From assembly GCA_032988165.1 (NCBI GenBank), contig JANTQF010000017.1, positions 62,001 to 126,000 on the forward strand: DNA of 64,000 nucleotides, given 5' to 3'. A program made the position numbers and the translations under genes. A model generated the notes under the pieces. That model was not told the origin of the DNA, did not search any database, and was given only the letters and a program-made list of their open reading frames with translations. The stretch is from Emmonsiellopsis sp. PD_33. Taxonomy: Eukaryota; Ascomycota; Eurotiomycetes; Onygenales; Ajellomycetaceae. Shown in pieces: positions 52,387-64,000 of the stretch (position 1 is its first letter; every line of letters starts with the position of its first letter).

Positions 52387-55300
52387 AACACTCCCATTCA
52401 TTTAATCCTTTTTTTTGACAGACTTTTGTCTTTCCGATACCTTCTTTCACCTCTGTTCTGCCTGCATCCAGGATGGCAGCATTCATTATAACATACATAT
52501 TTGTGATATCCAACCTTCGATTCACTGTTACGGTCTAAACGATATTTTCCCTTTTATTTTTCCTCTTACTGTTTGCATCATCTCAGGGCTTTCTTTCTCG
52601 GCGAAATAAAGGGGTTCCTTCGCCTATTTTCCCCGCGTCGGGTTTTCTCTCTCTTGTACTTGTCTGTGATTTTGATTTCCCTCCCTTTTCCTTTCCTGTG
52701 CTCAATATGACAACATAATACGGGACATGATATGACATTCGCTTTTTGTTTGGTTCCGTTTGTGGCGCCACCGGGGTTGGCAATGATGGGGTGAAGGTAT
52801 GGGGAAGGAAGGGTTGAGCGGTGTTTTAGCTCCATTCGGCCCCTGAACATCAACCACCCCCTTTTTCTCCCTGCTTCACCCGGCGTGCACTCCCTGTTTT
52901 GAAAAATCCTTTATGTTTTTTCCCCCAAGGGCATCAACCACGCTTTATCCCCGCCATCTCCCGGATTTTTGCCCTTTCCCGACCAATTCACCCACCCTTC
53001 CTTCCCGCCTACCTCCATTCAGCTAACCCAACTCATGACAACACTACTTCTGAAACGTTTCCTATGTTTTTTTTTCTTCCCGGCTCTCTTTGCTTAACCT
53101 TGTTTCTTATCATTCTTCCCCCTTTTTCTGCTTTTGTTTTTGGTTTTTGTGCGCTCTCATCGCTTGCTTTGCTTTGCTCTGCTCTGCCTTGCCTTGCCTT
53201 TTTTGGCACTTTCTGACATATGTTATATACCTCATTTATGTAATGTACGTAAGCTAACTTATTTGAACTGTTTTTTTTTTTTTTTTTGCTCTGCTCTGCT
53301 CTGCTCTGCTGTGTTGTGCTGTGTTGTGCTGTATGCTAGCTAGTTTATATACATACATGGATGTGCATGGGGGGGGGGATTTGCTTTCCCCCTATTTATC
53401 ACCACTACCTACTACATACCCACACTGTTTACCATTAGATATTTAATTCTTCTTCTTCTTCTGCTTAAACACCACCTACATTTAACCTGCAGGTACAGTG
53501 TAGCCCACCCATTAAGGAATCTTTCTTGGCTACTTAAACGCATACATACATGCATGCATGCAAGTAAAATGCATTACATACATATCTAGGTGCATTATCA
53601 TGTGCGCGGACCCAAGGAACTGCCCACCTACCTACCTACATACCTACCTAGGGAGCTTTAAAGCAATTTCGCGACAACTCGACTGAGACTGATTCAATGG
53701 ATGGATTGGGCTGTCGGGACGTCCCGCTTGGGCGATTTATATAACAGTGGCCCTATATAAAACATACGGAAGCTTTGGAGTCAATACGTAGTTATAATAC
53801 CATGTTAGATCCATGCCGCATGCAGCGTTGCGGCCACGAGGTGATTGAGGCTATTCTATTGACGCCCAGACATTAATTCGACGTCTCGAGCCTTATGACG
53901 TAACCGCATCACGTGCTGTCCACAAAACGCCAAGCATCCCTCCGGCGGCCGACACGGGCCAGCAGCGCAGCCGCCGGATTTCTGTTGGGGGATGCAAACC
54001 GCGCAAACAGCCTCTGCTGGGCCAATCAGACCCGTTGTATTCCCGCAACGCCTGCATGCTGGGGACCAACGTCATTTTTTTTCCCCGATCCTGAACTCAA
54101 CAAACTCCAGATCAAAGGGGGGAAGGGGGTGGGTGTTGAACTTGGGTTCCCCCCCTTTGTGCGCCGGATGGGTATTCTTTTCCATTTTTGTTTTCCACGA
54201 ACGGACGGACGGCAAGGGGGGGGCAACTGACCAAAAGAAGCGAAAAAATCGTCCTGAGGTGTAACGTCGGAGCGAAGCCAGTTGGGGAAGGATCTCTGAA
54301 TCTGGTGAGAGCGGGCGGTCCTACGGAGTACTGAAACTGAAGATCGCAGCGGGCCAAACACAGCCAGCTCAGCTCTTGGTTGGGCGGGAAGGCCAGTCGC
54401 GCCCAAACCGGAAGCGCGCAAGGGGCAAAGGGCTAGGGCTGATGGGGGGCGTATTTTTACGCCCGCCGTATGCGAGGCTGGAATCGCAGGAGATGCGGAC
54501 TCTGGGCGATGGGAATGGGATGGGAGATAGTCAATACGATGCCGAGTTGCTTGATACCTCGCTCTGCTAAATATGATGCCTGGCTCCCTGTGCTTCTGCA
54601 GCGTCACCGCCCTGTCGAGGACAAGGCCGGGATGCTGGCTGTAGATCGAGATCCGTATCGATATCCGTATGGTATTGTCCCGGTTTGTAAGCTTCTGGAA
54701 CCAGCTTGGCGGCTTCCCAACTCTCGGGCGGACCTGAAAGGCCCGTACGCGGCGTTACCGGCCGATTAGCTCCCGAGGTACCGCTCCCCACAAACCACGC
54801 CCGGAGGTACCTGGCGGTATTGTACCCCGATACGGGCTGGTATCGGTTTTACCAGGGAATTTCCGCCGGCGCTAAACTTTCCCATTGAGGCTTCCAAGGT
54901 TTCCCAATCCTCTCCTCCTCGTCTTCCTTTTTTTCTCCTCCTCTGGTCTATCTCGACCCTGTCTTCTCAACGTCTCTCTCCCCGCTGAGCGTCTCTCTCC
55001 TCTCTCCCCTCTGCTTCGGGACCCTTCCTCCTATCTTCTTCCCTCCCCATATCCCCCGAGAGAGAGGCTAGCTCCGCTCCTATCTTCTTCCCAACTCTTC
55101 GTTTTTCTCCCGCCTCCTACCTTACTCTCCTGCCAATGCGCATTGCAAGGGGCTAGATGTTGAGTTGCTAGAGCTATTTGTTTAATACTCCTGTTTTCCC
55201 TCCTACCCGCCTCTTCCACCGTGTTCAAAGACCGCTCGACTAGCCGTCTTCGACATCGAATCACATTCGCTATACGAATCATAATATCTATTCAACCACC
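52387..55300. other. Intergenic region and ACC1 promoter/5' leader
   Basis: 2.9 kb without a gene I can support. Contains simple tracts: T-run at 53,270-53,287 followed by CTCTG/TGCTG repeats to 53,335, and CTAC/ACCT repeats around 53,625-53,652. From about 54,880 to 55,130 a long C/T-rich tract, typical of strongly expressed fungal genes, precedes the ACC1 start. A CCAAT sequence occurs at 54,022. ORFs at 53,893-54,607 on both strands overlap in three frames and show no protein-like character. Confidence 0.5.
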
Positions 55301-58300
55301 ATGCCGGTCACAAACGAATCTGCCGGCCTCAATGGCTTTGGAAGCTCGTTTGCCGCGAAACATAACCTGCAATCACACTTTATCGGCGGCAACCGCCTTG
55401 ATCTGGCCTCTCCTGGATCAGTAAAGGACTTCGTTGCAAGCCACGATGGCCATTCGGTCATTACTTCGGTTCGTGCGAATCTTCACCCTTGCTCTCATGG
55501 TTTTTCTTACATAGGACGAAAGAGAAACCGGGACTTCGCCATTTTTTTCGCTCTCTCTTATTGGAATCCTGGCTAATGAAATTTATTCTTCGCCACTAGG
55601 TCCTTATCGCGAACAATGGAATTGCTGCGGTTAAAGAGATCCGATCCGTCCGGAAATGGGCCTATGATACATTTGGAGATGAGAAGGCTATTCAATTCAC
55701 TGTCATGGCCACACCGGAGGATTTGCAGGCAAACGCGGACTATATTCGAATGGCAGACCAATATGTCGAGGTATGGATAACTCGTGGCCCCAAAACTGAG
55801 CTTGGGAGCTTTGTCATGGGAATCAAGCGTAATGGCTAATGCGGGTTGCAATAGGTACCTGGAGGCACGAATAATAACAACTATGCCAATGTTGAACTGA
55901 TCGTTGATATTGCGGAGCGAATGGGTGTCCACGCTGTTTGGGCGGGATGGTAAGGATGACTCGCAGAATATGCGGAATCGATATATATGCTAACTATCAC
56001 TAGGGGTCACGCCTCAGAAAATCCCAAATTGCCAGAATCCCTCGCTGCCTCACCCAAAAAGATTATTTTCATTGGCCCTCCTGGTTCTGCTATGCGGTCT
56101 CTTGGAGACAAAATTTCTTCCACCATTGTCGCCCAACACGCTGGAGTTCCCTGTATCCCGTGGTCCGGAGAAGGGGTTGAGGAAGTTACAGTTGATGAGG
56201 ATGGCATCGTTACCGTTGAGGACCATATTTACGACAAAGGATGCACTCATTCGCCGCAGGAAGGCCTCGAAAAGGCCCGTCAAATCGGGTTCCCAGTTAT
56301 GGTCAAGGCTTCCGAAGGTGGTGGAGGAAAGGGTATCCGAAAGGTTGATAGCGAAGAGGATTTCGTCAACATGTATAACGCTGCCGCAAGCGAAATTCCC
56401 GGATCGCCAATTTTCATTATGAAGCTCGCTGGAAATGCTAGACACTTGGAGGTCCAGCTCCTGGCTGACCAGTATGGCAACAATATCTCTCTGTTCGGCC
56501 GTGATTGTTCCGTCCAACGTCGACATCAAAAAATTATCGAAGAAGCCCCTGTCACCATTGCCAAGCCGGAAACCTTCCAAGCAATGGAACGAGCCGCTGT
56601 GAGACTGGGAAAATTGGTTGGTTATGTCTCAGCTGGAACTGTTGAGTACCTCTACTCTCACGCAGACGACAAGTTCTACTTTTTGGAACTGAATCCCCGT
56701 CTGCAAGTCGAACATCCTACGACGGAAATGGTTTCTGGAGTCAATCTTCCAGCTGCTCAGCTCCAGATTGCCATGGGTATTCCTCTGCATCGGATTCGGG
56801 ATATTCGACTCCTTTACGGTGTTGATCCCAACACTAGCTCCGACATCGACTTCGACTTCTCCAACGAGAATAGCACAAAGACCCAGCGCCGTCCAAAGCC
56901 AAAGGGACATACCACTGCCTGTCGTATCACCTCTGAGGATCCTGGCGAAGGCTTCAAGCCGTCCAGCGGAACTATGCACGAACTCAACTTCCGCAGTAGC
57001 TCCAACGTTTGGGGTTACTTCTCTGTTGGTACGGCTGGTGGAATTCACAGCTTCTCTGATTCCCAATTCGGACATATCTTTGCCTATGGAGAAAATCGTT
57101 CGGCTTCGAGAAAACACATGGTTGTTGCACTGAAGGAGCTGAGCATTCGCGGAGATTTCCGAACAACCGTTGAATATCTCATCAAGCTGCTGGAAACTCC
57201 TGCCTTTGAAGATAACACCATCACCACTGGCTGGTTGGATCAGTTGATCTCCAATAAGCTTACGGCTGAGCGTCCCGATCCTATGCTTGCTGTGGTTTGC
57301 GGAGCCGTTACACGTGCCCACATCTCTAGTGAGGAATGTGTCGCAGAGTACCGCAAAGGCATTGAAAAGGGTCAGGTCCCATCAAAGGACGTCCTCAAGA
57401 CAGTCTTCCCAGTCGATTTCATCTACGAAGGATACCGATACAAGTTCACCGCTACTAGATCAAGTATCGACAGCTATCATATCTTTATTAATGGATCCAA
57501 GTGCTCCGTTGGTGTTCGCGCGCTAGCTGACGGCGGATTGCTTATTCTTTTGAATGGACGAAGCCACAATGTCTACTGGAAGGAGGAAGCCGCCGCTACT
57601 CGTCTCAGCGTTGACGGCAAAACATGTTTGCTCGAGCAGGAAAACGACCCCACACAACTTCGCACGCCCAGTCCCGGCAAGCTAGTCAAGTTTACAGTTG
57701 AAAACGGAGAGCATGTTAGAGCTGGACAGCCGTTCGCCGAGGTCGAGGTGATGAAGATGTACATGCCTCTTATCGCGCAAGAGGACGGTATTGTGCAGCT
57801 CATCAAACAGCCCGGATCTACACTTGAAGCTGGCGATATTTTGGGAATATTAGCTCTAGACGACCCCTCCAGGGTAAAGCATGCCCAGCCATTCCTCGGA
57901 CAGTTGCCAGATCTTGGCCCTCCTCAGGTTGTCGGCAACAAGGCGCCCCAGCGGTTCGTTCTGCTGCACAACATCCTGCAAGACATTCTCCGTGGATTCG
58001 ACAACCAAATTGTTATGGGCCCAACCTTGAAAGAGTTGGTCGAGGTTTTGAGGGACCCTGAGCTGCCCTATGGCGAGTGGAACGCCCAGGTCTCTGCCCT
58101 TCACTCACGTATGCCCCAGAAGCTCGACTCTCAGCTCACGCAAGTGGTCGAACGAGCCAAGTCACGCAAAGCAGATTTCCCTGCCAACCAGTTGATGAAG
58201 ACTCTTAACCGCTTCATTGATGAAAATGTCAGCCCTGCCGATGCCGATATCCTTCGCACTAGTCTCCTCCCTCTTGTTGAGGTTATCAAACGCTATAGCG

Positions 58301-61300
58301 AAGGACTCAAAGTGCACGAATACGAGGTCTTCGTCGGTCTTCTTGAACAATATTGGCAAGTGGAGCATCTCTTCACTGGACGGAACATGCGGGACGAGGA
58401 TGTCATCCTTAAGCTCAGAGAGGAACATAAGGATGATACCCTGAGCGTCATCCAGACTGTCTTGTCTCACAGCAAAGTTGGGTCGAAAAATAACTTGCTC
58501 CTCGCAATTCTAGACATGTATCGTCCAAACAAACCCAATGCTGGCAATGTCGGAAAGTACCTGAAGGGAATCCTGAAGAAGCTTGCTGAACTCGAGTCTA
58601 GGGCCACTTCCAAGGTTGCATTGAAGGCTCGTGAGGTTCTTATCCAGTGCGCTCTGCCTTCGCTTGAGGAGCGGGTTGCACAGATGGAACACATCTTGCG
58701 CTCTTCCGTCGTGGAATCGAAATATGGAGAGACAGGCTGGGATCACAGGGAACCCGATCTCCGTATCCTGAAGGAGGTGGTGGATTCGAAGTACACTGTC
58801 TTTGATGTCCTTCCTCTTTTCTTTGGCCATCAAGATCAATGGGTGACCTTGGCAGCCCTCGAGGTGTACATCCGCAGAGCTTATCGTGCTTATTCCTTGA
58901 AGGGTATTGAATACCACAATGAGCCCGATAGCCCATTCTTCATTTCCTGGGATTTCTTACTTAGAAAGGCTGGCCAATCTGAGTTTGGAATGCCAATCGC
59001 TTCGTCCCACCCATCCACGCCTAGCACACCCACTACGGAGGGCGGCAACCCGTTCAAAAAGATTAGCTCCATTAGCGACATGTCTTATCTGGTGAACAAG
59101 GGAATCAACGAGCCGACTCGTAAGGGTGTTATTATCCCGGTTAACTATCTCGATGAAGCCGAGGAGATGCTCTCGAGGGCACTGGAGGTCTTCCCTCGTG
59201 CTGACTCCAAGGCACAGAAGCCCGCTGGAAATGGCCTTGCCACAGATCTCGCAGCCAAGCGCAAGCCAGTCCCTCGTGCTGACAACGATGACGAGCTCAC
59301 CGGTGTTTGCAACGTCGCAATTCGGGATGTAGAGGATCTTGACGATACTGAGATGGTCTCGCGCATTACCCAGCTTGTTTCTGAATTCAAGGAGGAGCTC
59401 TTGGCTCGCCGAGTGAGAAGACTTACGTTCCTCTGCGGCCATAAGGATGGTACCTATCCCGGATACTTCACATTCAGAGGACCTACCTATGAAGAGGATG
59501 AGAGTATCCGTCATAGCGAGCCAGCTCTTGCCTTCCAGCTCGAGCTTGGCAGACTTTCCAAGTTCCGGATCAAGCCCGTCTTCACTGAGAACCGAAACAT
59601 CCACGTTTACGAAGCAATTGGAAAGGGCCCTGAAAGCGACAAAGCTGTTGATAAGCGGTATTTCACTCGCGCTGTGGTTAGACCTGGCCGTCTGCGGGAT
59701 GATATCCCCACTGCAGAGTACCTTATTTCTGAGGCCGACAACTTGATGAATGATATCCTTGACGCCCTAGAAATTATTGGTAACAATAACTCTGATCTGA
59801 ACCATATCTTCATCAACTTCACCCCTGTTTTCCCGCTGCAGCCAGTTGATGTCGAAAAGGCTTTGGCTGGGTTCCTGGAACGCTTCGGTCGTCGTCTCTG
59901 GCGCCTCCGCGTTACTGGGGCCGAAATCCGCATCCTCTGCACTGACCCCACAACCGGCATGTCCTATCCTCTCCGTGTGATGATTACCAACACCTCTGGA
60001 TACATCATTCAGATCGAAATGTATGCCGAGAGAAAATCCGAGAAGGGAGAATGGATTTTCCAGAGCATTGGTGGTACCACCAAGATCGGATCCATGCATC
60101 TCCGTCCGGTTTCGACCCCATATCCGACGAAGGAGTGGCTGCAGCCGAAGCGATACAAGGCTCACCTGATGGGTACTCAATACGTGTATGACTTCCCGGA
60201 GCTATTCAGACAGGCATTCCAGAACTGCTGGGCCAAAGCCATCGAGGAGCATGCATCGCTTGTGGATAAACGACCACCGGTTGGCGAGTGTATCGAATAC
60301 ACCGAACTTGTTCTCGATGACGCCGATAACTTGATCGAAGTCTCTCGCGAACCCGGAACCAACACACACGGTATGGTCGGCTGGATGATCACTGCGAGAA
60401 CACCAGAATACCCCCGCGGCAGACGCTTCATCATTATTGCCAACGATATCACCTTCCAGATTGGGTCTTTTGGACCTCAGGAAGACAAGTTCTTCCATAA
60501 GTGTACCGAACTCGCCCGCAAACTCGGAATCCCCCGTATCTATCTTTCGGCCAATTCTGGTGCTCGTATTGGAATGGCGGAGGAGCTGATTCCACATTTC
60601 TCTGTTGCATGGAACGACCCTGAGAAACCAGAAGCCGGCTTCAAATATCTCTACCTGACGCCTGAAGTGAAAAAGAAGTTCGATGCCCGTAAGACGCAGG
60701 ATGTCATTACCGAATTAATCAACGAGGACGGCGAAGATAGATACAAGATCACAACTGTCATTGGTGCAGTTGATGGCCTTGGAGTTGAGTGTCTGCGGGG
60801 ATCTGGTCTTATTGCCGGTGCCACCTCGAAAGCCTACGAAGATATCTTCACTATCACACTTGTTACCTGCCGCTCCGTTGGTATTGGTGCTTACCTTGTA
60901 CGTCTTGGTCAGCGAGCCATTCAGGTTGAGGGCCAGCCAATCATCCTGACTGGTGCTCCTGCTATCAACAAACTCCTCGGACGGGAGGTTTATACCTCTA
61001 ACTTGCAGCTCGGAGGAACTCAGATTATGTACAAGAATGGTGTCTCCCATATGACCGCCAATGATGACTTCGAGGGTGTCCAGAAGATTGTCCAGTGGAT
61101 GTCCTTCATCCCTGACAAGAAGAACTCGCCGGTTCCGATTCGTCCTTACTCTGATACCTGGGATCGAGATATTGGATATTACCCGGCAGCCAAACAAACT
61201 TACGATGTCAGATGGCTTATTGGCGGTAAGGAGGACGAAGAAGGCTTCTTGTCTGGTCTCTTCGACAAGGATTCCTTCCAGGAAGCGCTTGGCGGATGGG

Positions 61301-62536
61301 CTAGAACCGTTGTCGTTGGACGTGCTAGACTTGGCGGAATCCCTATGGGTGTCATCGCAGTTGAGTCGCGTTCTGTTGAGACGGTCACCCCTGCTGACCC
61401 TGCCAACCCTGATTCCATGGAGCTGATTTCCACCGAAGCTGGTGGAGTCTGGTATCCTAACTCGGCCTTCAAGACTGCTCAGGCTCTCAAGGACTTCAAC
61501 TTTGGCGAGCAGCTGCCAGTCATGATCCTTGCTAACTGGCGTGGATTCTCCGGTGGCCAGCGTGATATGTACAACGAGGTTCTCAAGTATGGTTCTTACA
61601 TTGTCGATGCGCTTGTCAAATATGACCAGCCAATTTTCGTTTACATTCCTCCATTTGGAGAACTGCGTGGTGGCTCTTGGGTAAGTTCACTTTTCCGCAT
61701 CATCCGATTAATTCCTTTGTACTAATGCACTTCTACAGGTCGTCATCGATCCAACCATCAACCCCGACCAGATGGAAATGTACGCTGACGAGGAATCTCG
61801 CGGTGGCGTCCTCGAACCCGAAGGAATCGTCAACATCAAATACCGCCGCGACAAACAACTCGACACCATGGCCCGCCTGGATCCCACCTACGGCGAACTC
61901 CGCAAAGCTCTCAACGACAAATCCCTCGGCAAAGACGAGCTATCCAAGATCAAAGCGCAGATGACCGAACGCGAAGAACAGCTCTTGCCAGTCTACATGC
62001 AAATCGCCCTGCAATTTGCCGACCTGCACGACCGCGCCGGCCGCATGGAAGCCAAGGGCACAATCCGTCAAGCCCTTCAATGGAAGAACGCCCGCCGATT
62101 CTTCTACTGGCGTCTCCGCCGCCGTCTCAGCGAAGAGCTCATCCTCAAACGCATGGCACAAACCGCGCCCTCAAGCAGCCTTCGAAACGGCAACCCTACC
62201 CCCGAGACCCCCAGCCCATCTCCAACATCCTCCGCCTCCCCGAGTCCCGCGCCCCCCTCAAGCCGCGAGACGAACCTGCGCTCACTGAAGTCGTGGACGG
62301 GCATGCTGGACCGCGAGTTTGAGGCGAACGATCGCAAGGTGGCGCTGTGGTATGAGGAGAATAAGAAGAAGGTGCTGGAGAAGGTCGAGGAGATGAAAAC
62401 CGATAGTGTCGCGGTTGAGGTTGCGCAGTTGCTCATGGGGAATAAGGATGGGGGACTGAGGGGTGTACAGCAGGTGCTTAGCATGTTGCCGGTTGAGGAG
62501 AGGGAGGCGGTGTTGAGGTATTTAGGGTCTTCATAG
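55301..62536 (+). CDS. ACC1: Acetyl-CoA carboxylase
   Basis: Multidomain enzyme carboxylating acetyl-CoA to malonyl-CoA, the first committed step of fatty-acid and polyketide precursor synthesis. Five exons, 55301-55468, 55600-55770, 55855-55949, 56004-61680 and 61739-62536, close in frame to 2302 residues. Biotin carboxylase occupies about 40-560 (VLIANNGIAAVKEI, ATP-grasp GGGGKGIRKV near 250, EHPTTEMVSGVNL). The biotinyl domain has EVMKM with the biotin-accepting Lys729. A large central domain follows, then the carboxyltransferase (about 1560-2150, with RIYLSANSGARIGMA and ANWRGFSGGQRDM). FKKISSISDM (1162-1171) matches the Snf1/AMPK site, with Ser1167 corresponding to the inhibitory site known in yeast Acc1. 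Introns 1-3 fall in the biotin carboxylase region and one lies near the C-terminus. The 3' end is Ser/Pro-rich before the last helices. Confidence 0.98.
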
Positions 62537-63126
62537 GGGGTGAGAGAGAGATGGACGTGGGAAGGGTTCATTTCAACGATGAACCCTGTGCTTTTTTCCC
62601 TTTGGTTTTTCTTTCTATGTTTATTTTTATTATGTGGAAGCTTTTTATAATAGGAGCGGGAGTGGGAGTGGGTTGATATTTATTGTGATGTCTTCATGCA
62701 TTATGTTTTTCATTTTTTTCATTGCTTTTTGTCTGGCCCTTTTTCCTTTCATTTCTTGTGTGTTTTTTTTTTTTTTTCCTTTATGCGATGGTAGAAACTT
62801 TTACATAAATATTTTAGAAATAATCTTATTTATTTATATTCTATTCATTGTTGGTTATGATTCTATCTAAATGCAGATAAAGAATGAATGCCTTGCTAGG
62901 GTTAGGGTTATGGCAGGAAGTGGCCCGGGAAGAGAGGGGCTAGATACCTCTCCATTTCCCTCATACTGAATAAAAATATCTTTCTCTCTCTCTCTCTCTC
63001 TGTATTTAGTTTCATTCCTCTGCTTTCACCTATCATGCTATGATAGCTAGCTACATAGGCAGTTCCTGTGTAGAACACCCCAACCCCAACCCCCCGCCCA
63101 AAAAAAAAAAAACCAAGGAACCACAA

Positions 63127-63178
<52 letters not shown>

Positions 63179-63352
63179 AACCAAAATAACAAACAACATG
63201 AGCGCTATCATAGATGTATGCCATTCATTCATTCCAAGCCTAACTAATTAGTACCTAACTACCTTGCCTCCCTCCCTCCCTACTCCATAGGTAAATCTAC
63301 CCCCCACCCACAACGTAGTCCTTCCCAGCTCCCTTCTTCCTCCCTACCCTAC
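62537..63352. other. Intergenic region with simple repeats
   Basis: 3' flanks of ACC1 and the terminal minus-strand gene. Contains TTAGGGTTAGGG-like sequence at 62,897-62,910 (about two units), CT dinucleotides at 62,983-63,001 and a pure GAAA tetranucleotide array at about 63,127-63,180. No gene seen. Confidence 0.6.
63127..63180 (+). repeat. (GAAA)n microsatellite
   Basis: About 13 uninterrupted AAGA/GAAA units; likely length-polymorphic. Confidence 0.9.
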
Positions 63353-64000
63353 CTACTCGCTATTAATACTAGTACTAAGCCTCTCCAACCTCGACGTAAT
63401 GGCATCGATCACAGCAGATCTAAAACGACACATACATTAATTAGTAAAAAGAAACCCAAACACAAACCCAACCCATAAGCAATTAACCAATTACCCAAAA
63501 AACCAGCGCGCCGATTGGAATAAAAAGGAAAAAAACTCACTCTCGCTCAACCATGCTCATCGCATCCGCGATCTTCGCTCTCTGCAGCCGCTGAGGAATC
63601 TTCGGCTGGCCGGTGCTGCTGGTGGGAGTACCCGGTGTCGAGGGGGGGTGCGCTGCTGAGGATGACTCTTCGGATATGCGGGATACTTCTGAGAGGAGGG
63701 ATTTGGCGAGGGATTGGGCCTGTGTAAGGAGATGGGACGGAGGGGGGTTAGTTAGTTAGTTTCGTTGATATATGTATGAGTTGCGATGATTCGGGAAAAT
63801 CAAGACAAATAAAAAGAGGGGGGAAATTAAGATGGGAGAAGGGAAGGGAAATATCCGTACAGTCTCCAACCGCTCTGCTAATTCCCCACCACCACCAGCA
63901 CCACCAGCCTTATCAGCTTCCCCAAGGACCGCCGAAAGCCTATCCACCTCCCCAATCCATCCCCGTTCCTTCTCGCTCATCGGCCGCCCGCCCGCCTTGG
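63353..64000 (-). CDS. 3' end of a coiled-coil protein gene, possibly a Nup82/Nup88-type nucleoporin (partial)
   Basis: Runs off the right edge. Three exons can be read: 64000-63861 (open to the edge), 63719-63541 and 63419-63353, all with consensus splice sites and consistent phases, ending at TAG 63,355-63,353. The C-terminal 125 or so residues contain MSEKERGWIGEVDRLSAVL, then a Gly-rich insertion, ELAERLETAQSLAKSLLSEVSRI, a Ser/Pro/Thr linker, and PQRLQRAKIADAMSMVERE followed by VIDAITSRLERLS. This is helix-rich and coiled-coil-like. From memory the pattern is reminiscent of the C-terminus of fungal Nup82/Nup88, but I cannot confirm that. The start lies outside the window. Confidence 0.5.

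Noticed and set aside
53134..53343. ORFs encoding Leu/Cys/Phe-rich runs
   Set aside because: Produced by T-runs and CTCTG/TGCTG simple repeats.
56629..57321. Long antisense ORFs opposite ACC1 (also 58957-59604, 60715-61197)
   Set aside because: They are shadows of the ACC1 frame, with no protein-like conservation, and lie inside a strongly conserved sense exon.
62897..62910. TTAGGGTTAGGG, telomere-like repeat
   Set aside because: Only about two units, in an ordinary intergenic spacer between housekeeping genes; too short to mean a fusion or telomere addition.
1..64000. CRISPR array, rRNA, or bacterial-type operon
   Set aside because: No regularly spaced repeats and no rRNA sequence seen; genes have spliceosomal introns.

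Overview
The window is a piece of a filamentous ascomycete chromosome. Short introns (about 50-130 bp) with GTATGT/GTAAGT-type donors and CTAAC/CTGAC branch sites, and genes such as nudE, a LaeA-like methyltransferase, a Trs20 and a 2302-residue acetyl-CoA carboxylase, all fit Eurotiomycetes. An 11.5 kb AT-rich block with no CpG dinucleotide, next to gene-dense DNA of normal composition, suggests Onygenales (an Ajellomycetaceae- or Coccidioides-like genome). That taxonomic placement is inference. Gene models below were built by hand: each splice site was read from the sequence and checked for reading-frame closure.

Region 1-11,510 is a mutated transposon island. It holds a minus-strand Ty3/gypsy chromodomain retrotransposon between two diverged LTR copies (about 878-1093 and 10,875-11,106). 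Gag, protease, reverse transcriptase, RNase H, integrase and chromodomain are recognisable but full of stops, and both aspartates of the RT YxDD box have become asparagine. About 2.8 kb between the chromodomain and the left LTR carries further degraded minus-strand coding sequence that I cannot name.

Region 11,500-31,000 holds ARF1; a membrane-anchored luciferase-like-domain protein; a divergent LaeA-like methyltransferase / cytochrome P450 pair; a DUF3405 type II membrane protein; a five-exon type-B carboxylesterase; an intron-containing tRNA-Gly(GCC); and a small DUF7704-like membrane protein.

Region 31,000-39,800 begins with a SET-domain protein. Next comes a tandemly duplicated locus: a left copy (about 32,396-34,016) that has decayed and been invaded by CpG-free DNA, and a right copy (from 34,017) with two divergently transcribed nucleotidyltransferase-fold genes, one with an intact catalytic triad and one without. 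A two-exon small secreted eight-cysteine protein follows, then a poorly resolved stretch with another signal-peptide-like ORF.

Region 39,700-64,000 is housekeeping: a NOSIP-like ubiquitin ligase, mitochondrial nuclease NUC1, a ZIP (Zrt3-type) zinc transporter, an NSRP1-like splicing factor, TRAPP subunit TRS20, a protein joining a FAR1-type DNA-binding zinc finger to an isochorismatase-like hydrolase, nudE (with a GC-AG intron), ACC1, and the 3' end of a coiled-coil, possibly nucleoporin, gene cut by the window edge. Many of these genes are arranged head to head over short shared promoters. The items most worth following up are the FAR1-hydrolase fusion, the paired nucleotidyltransferase-fold locus with its decayed duplicate, the secreted eight-cysteine protein and the absolute CpG loss.
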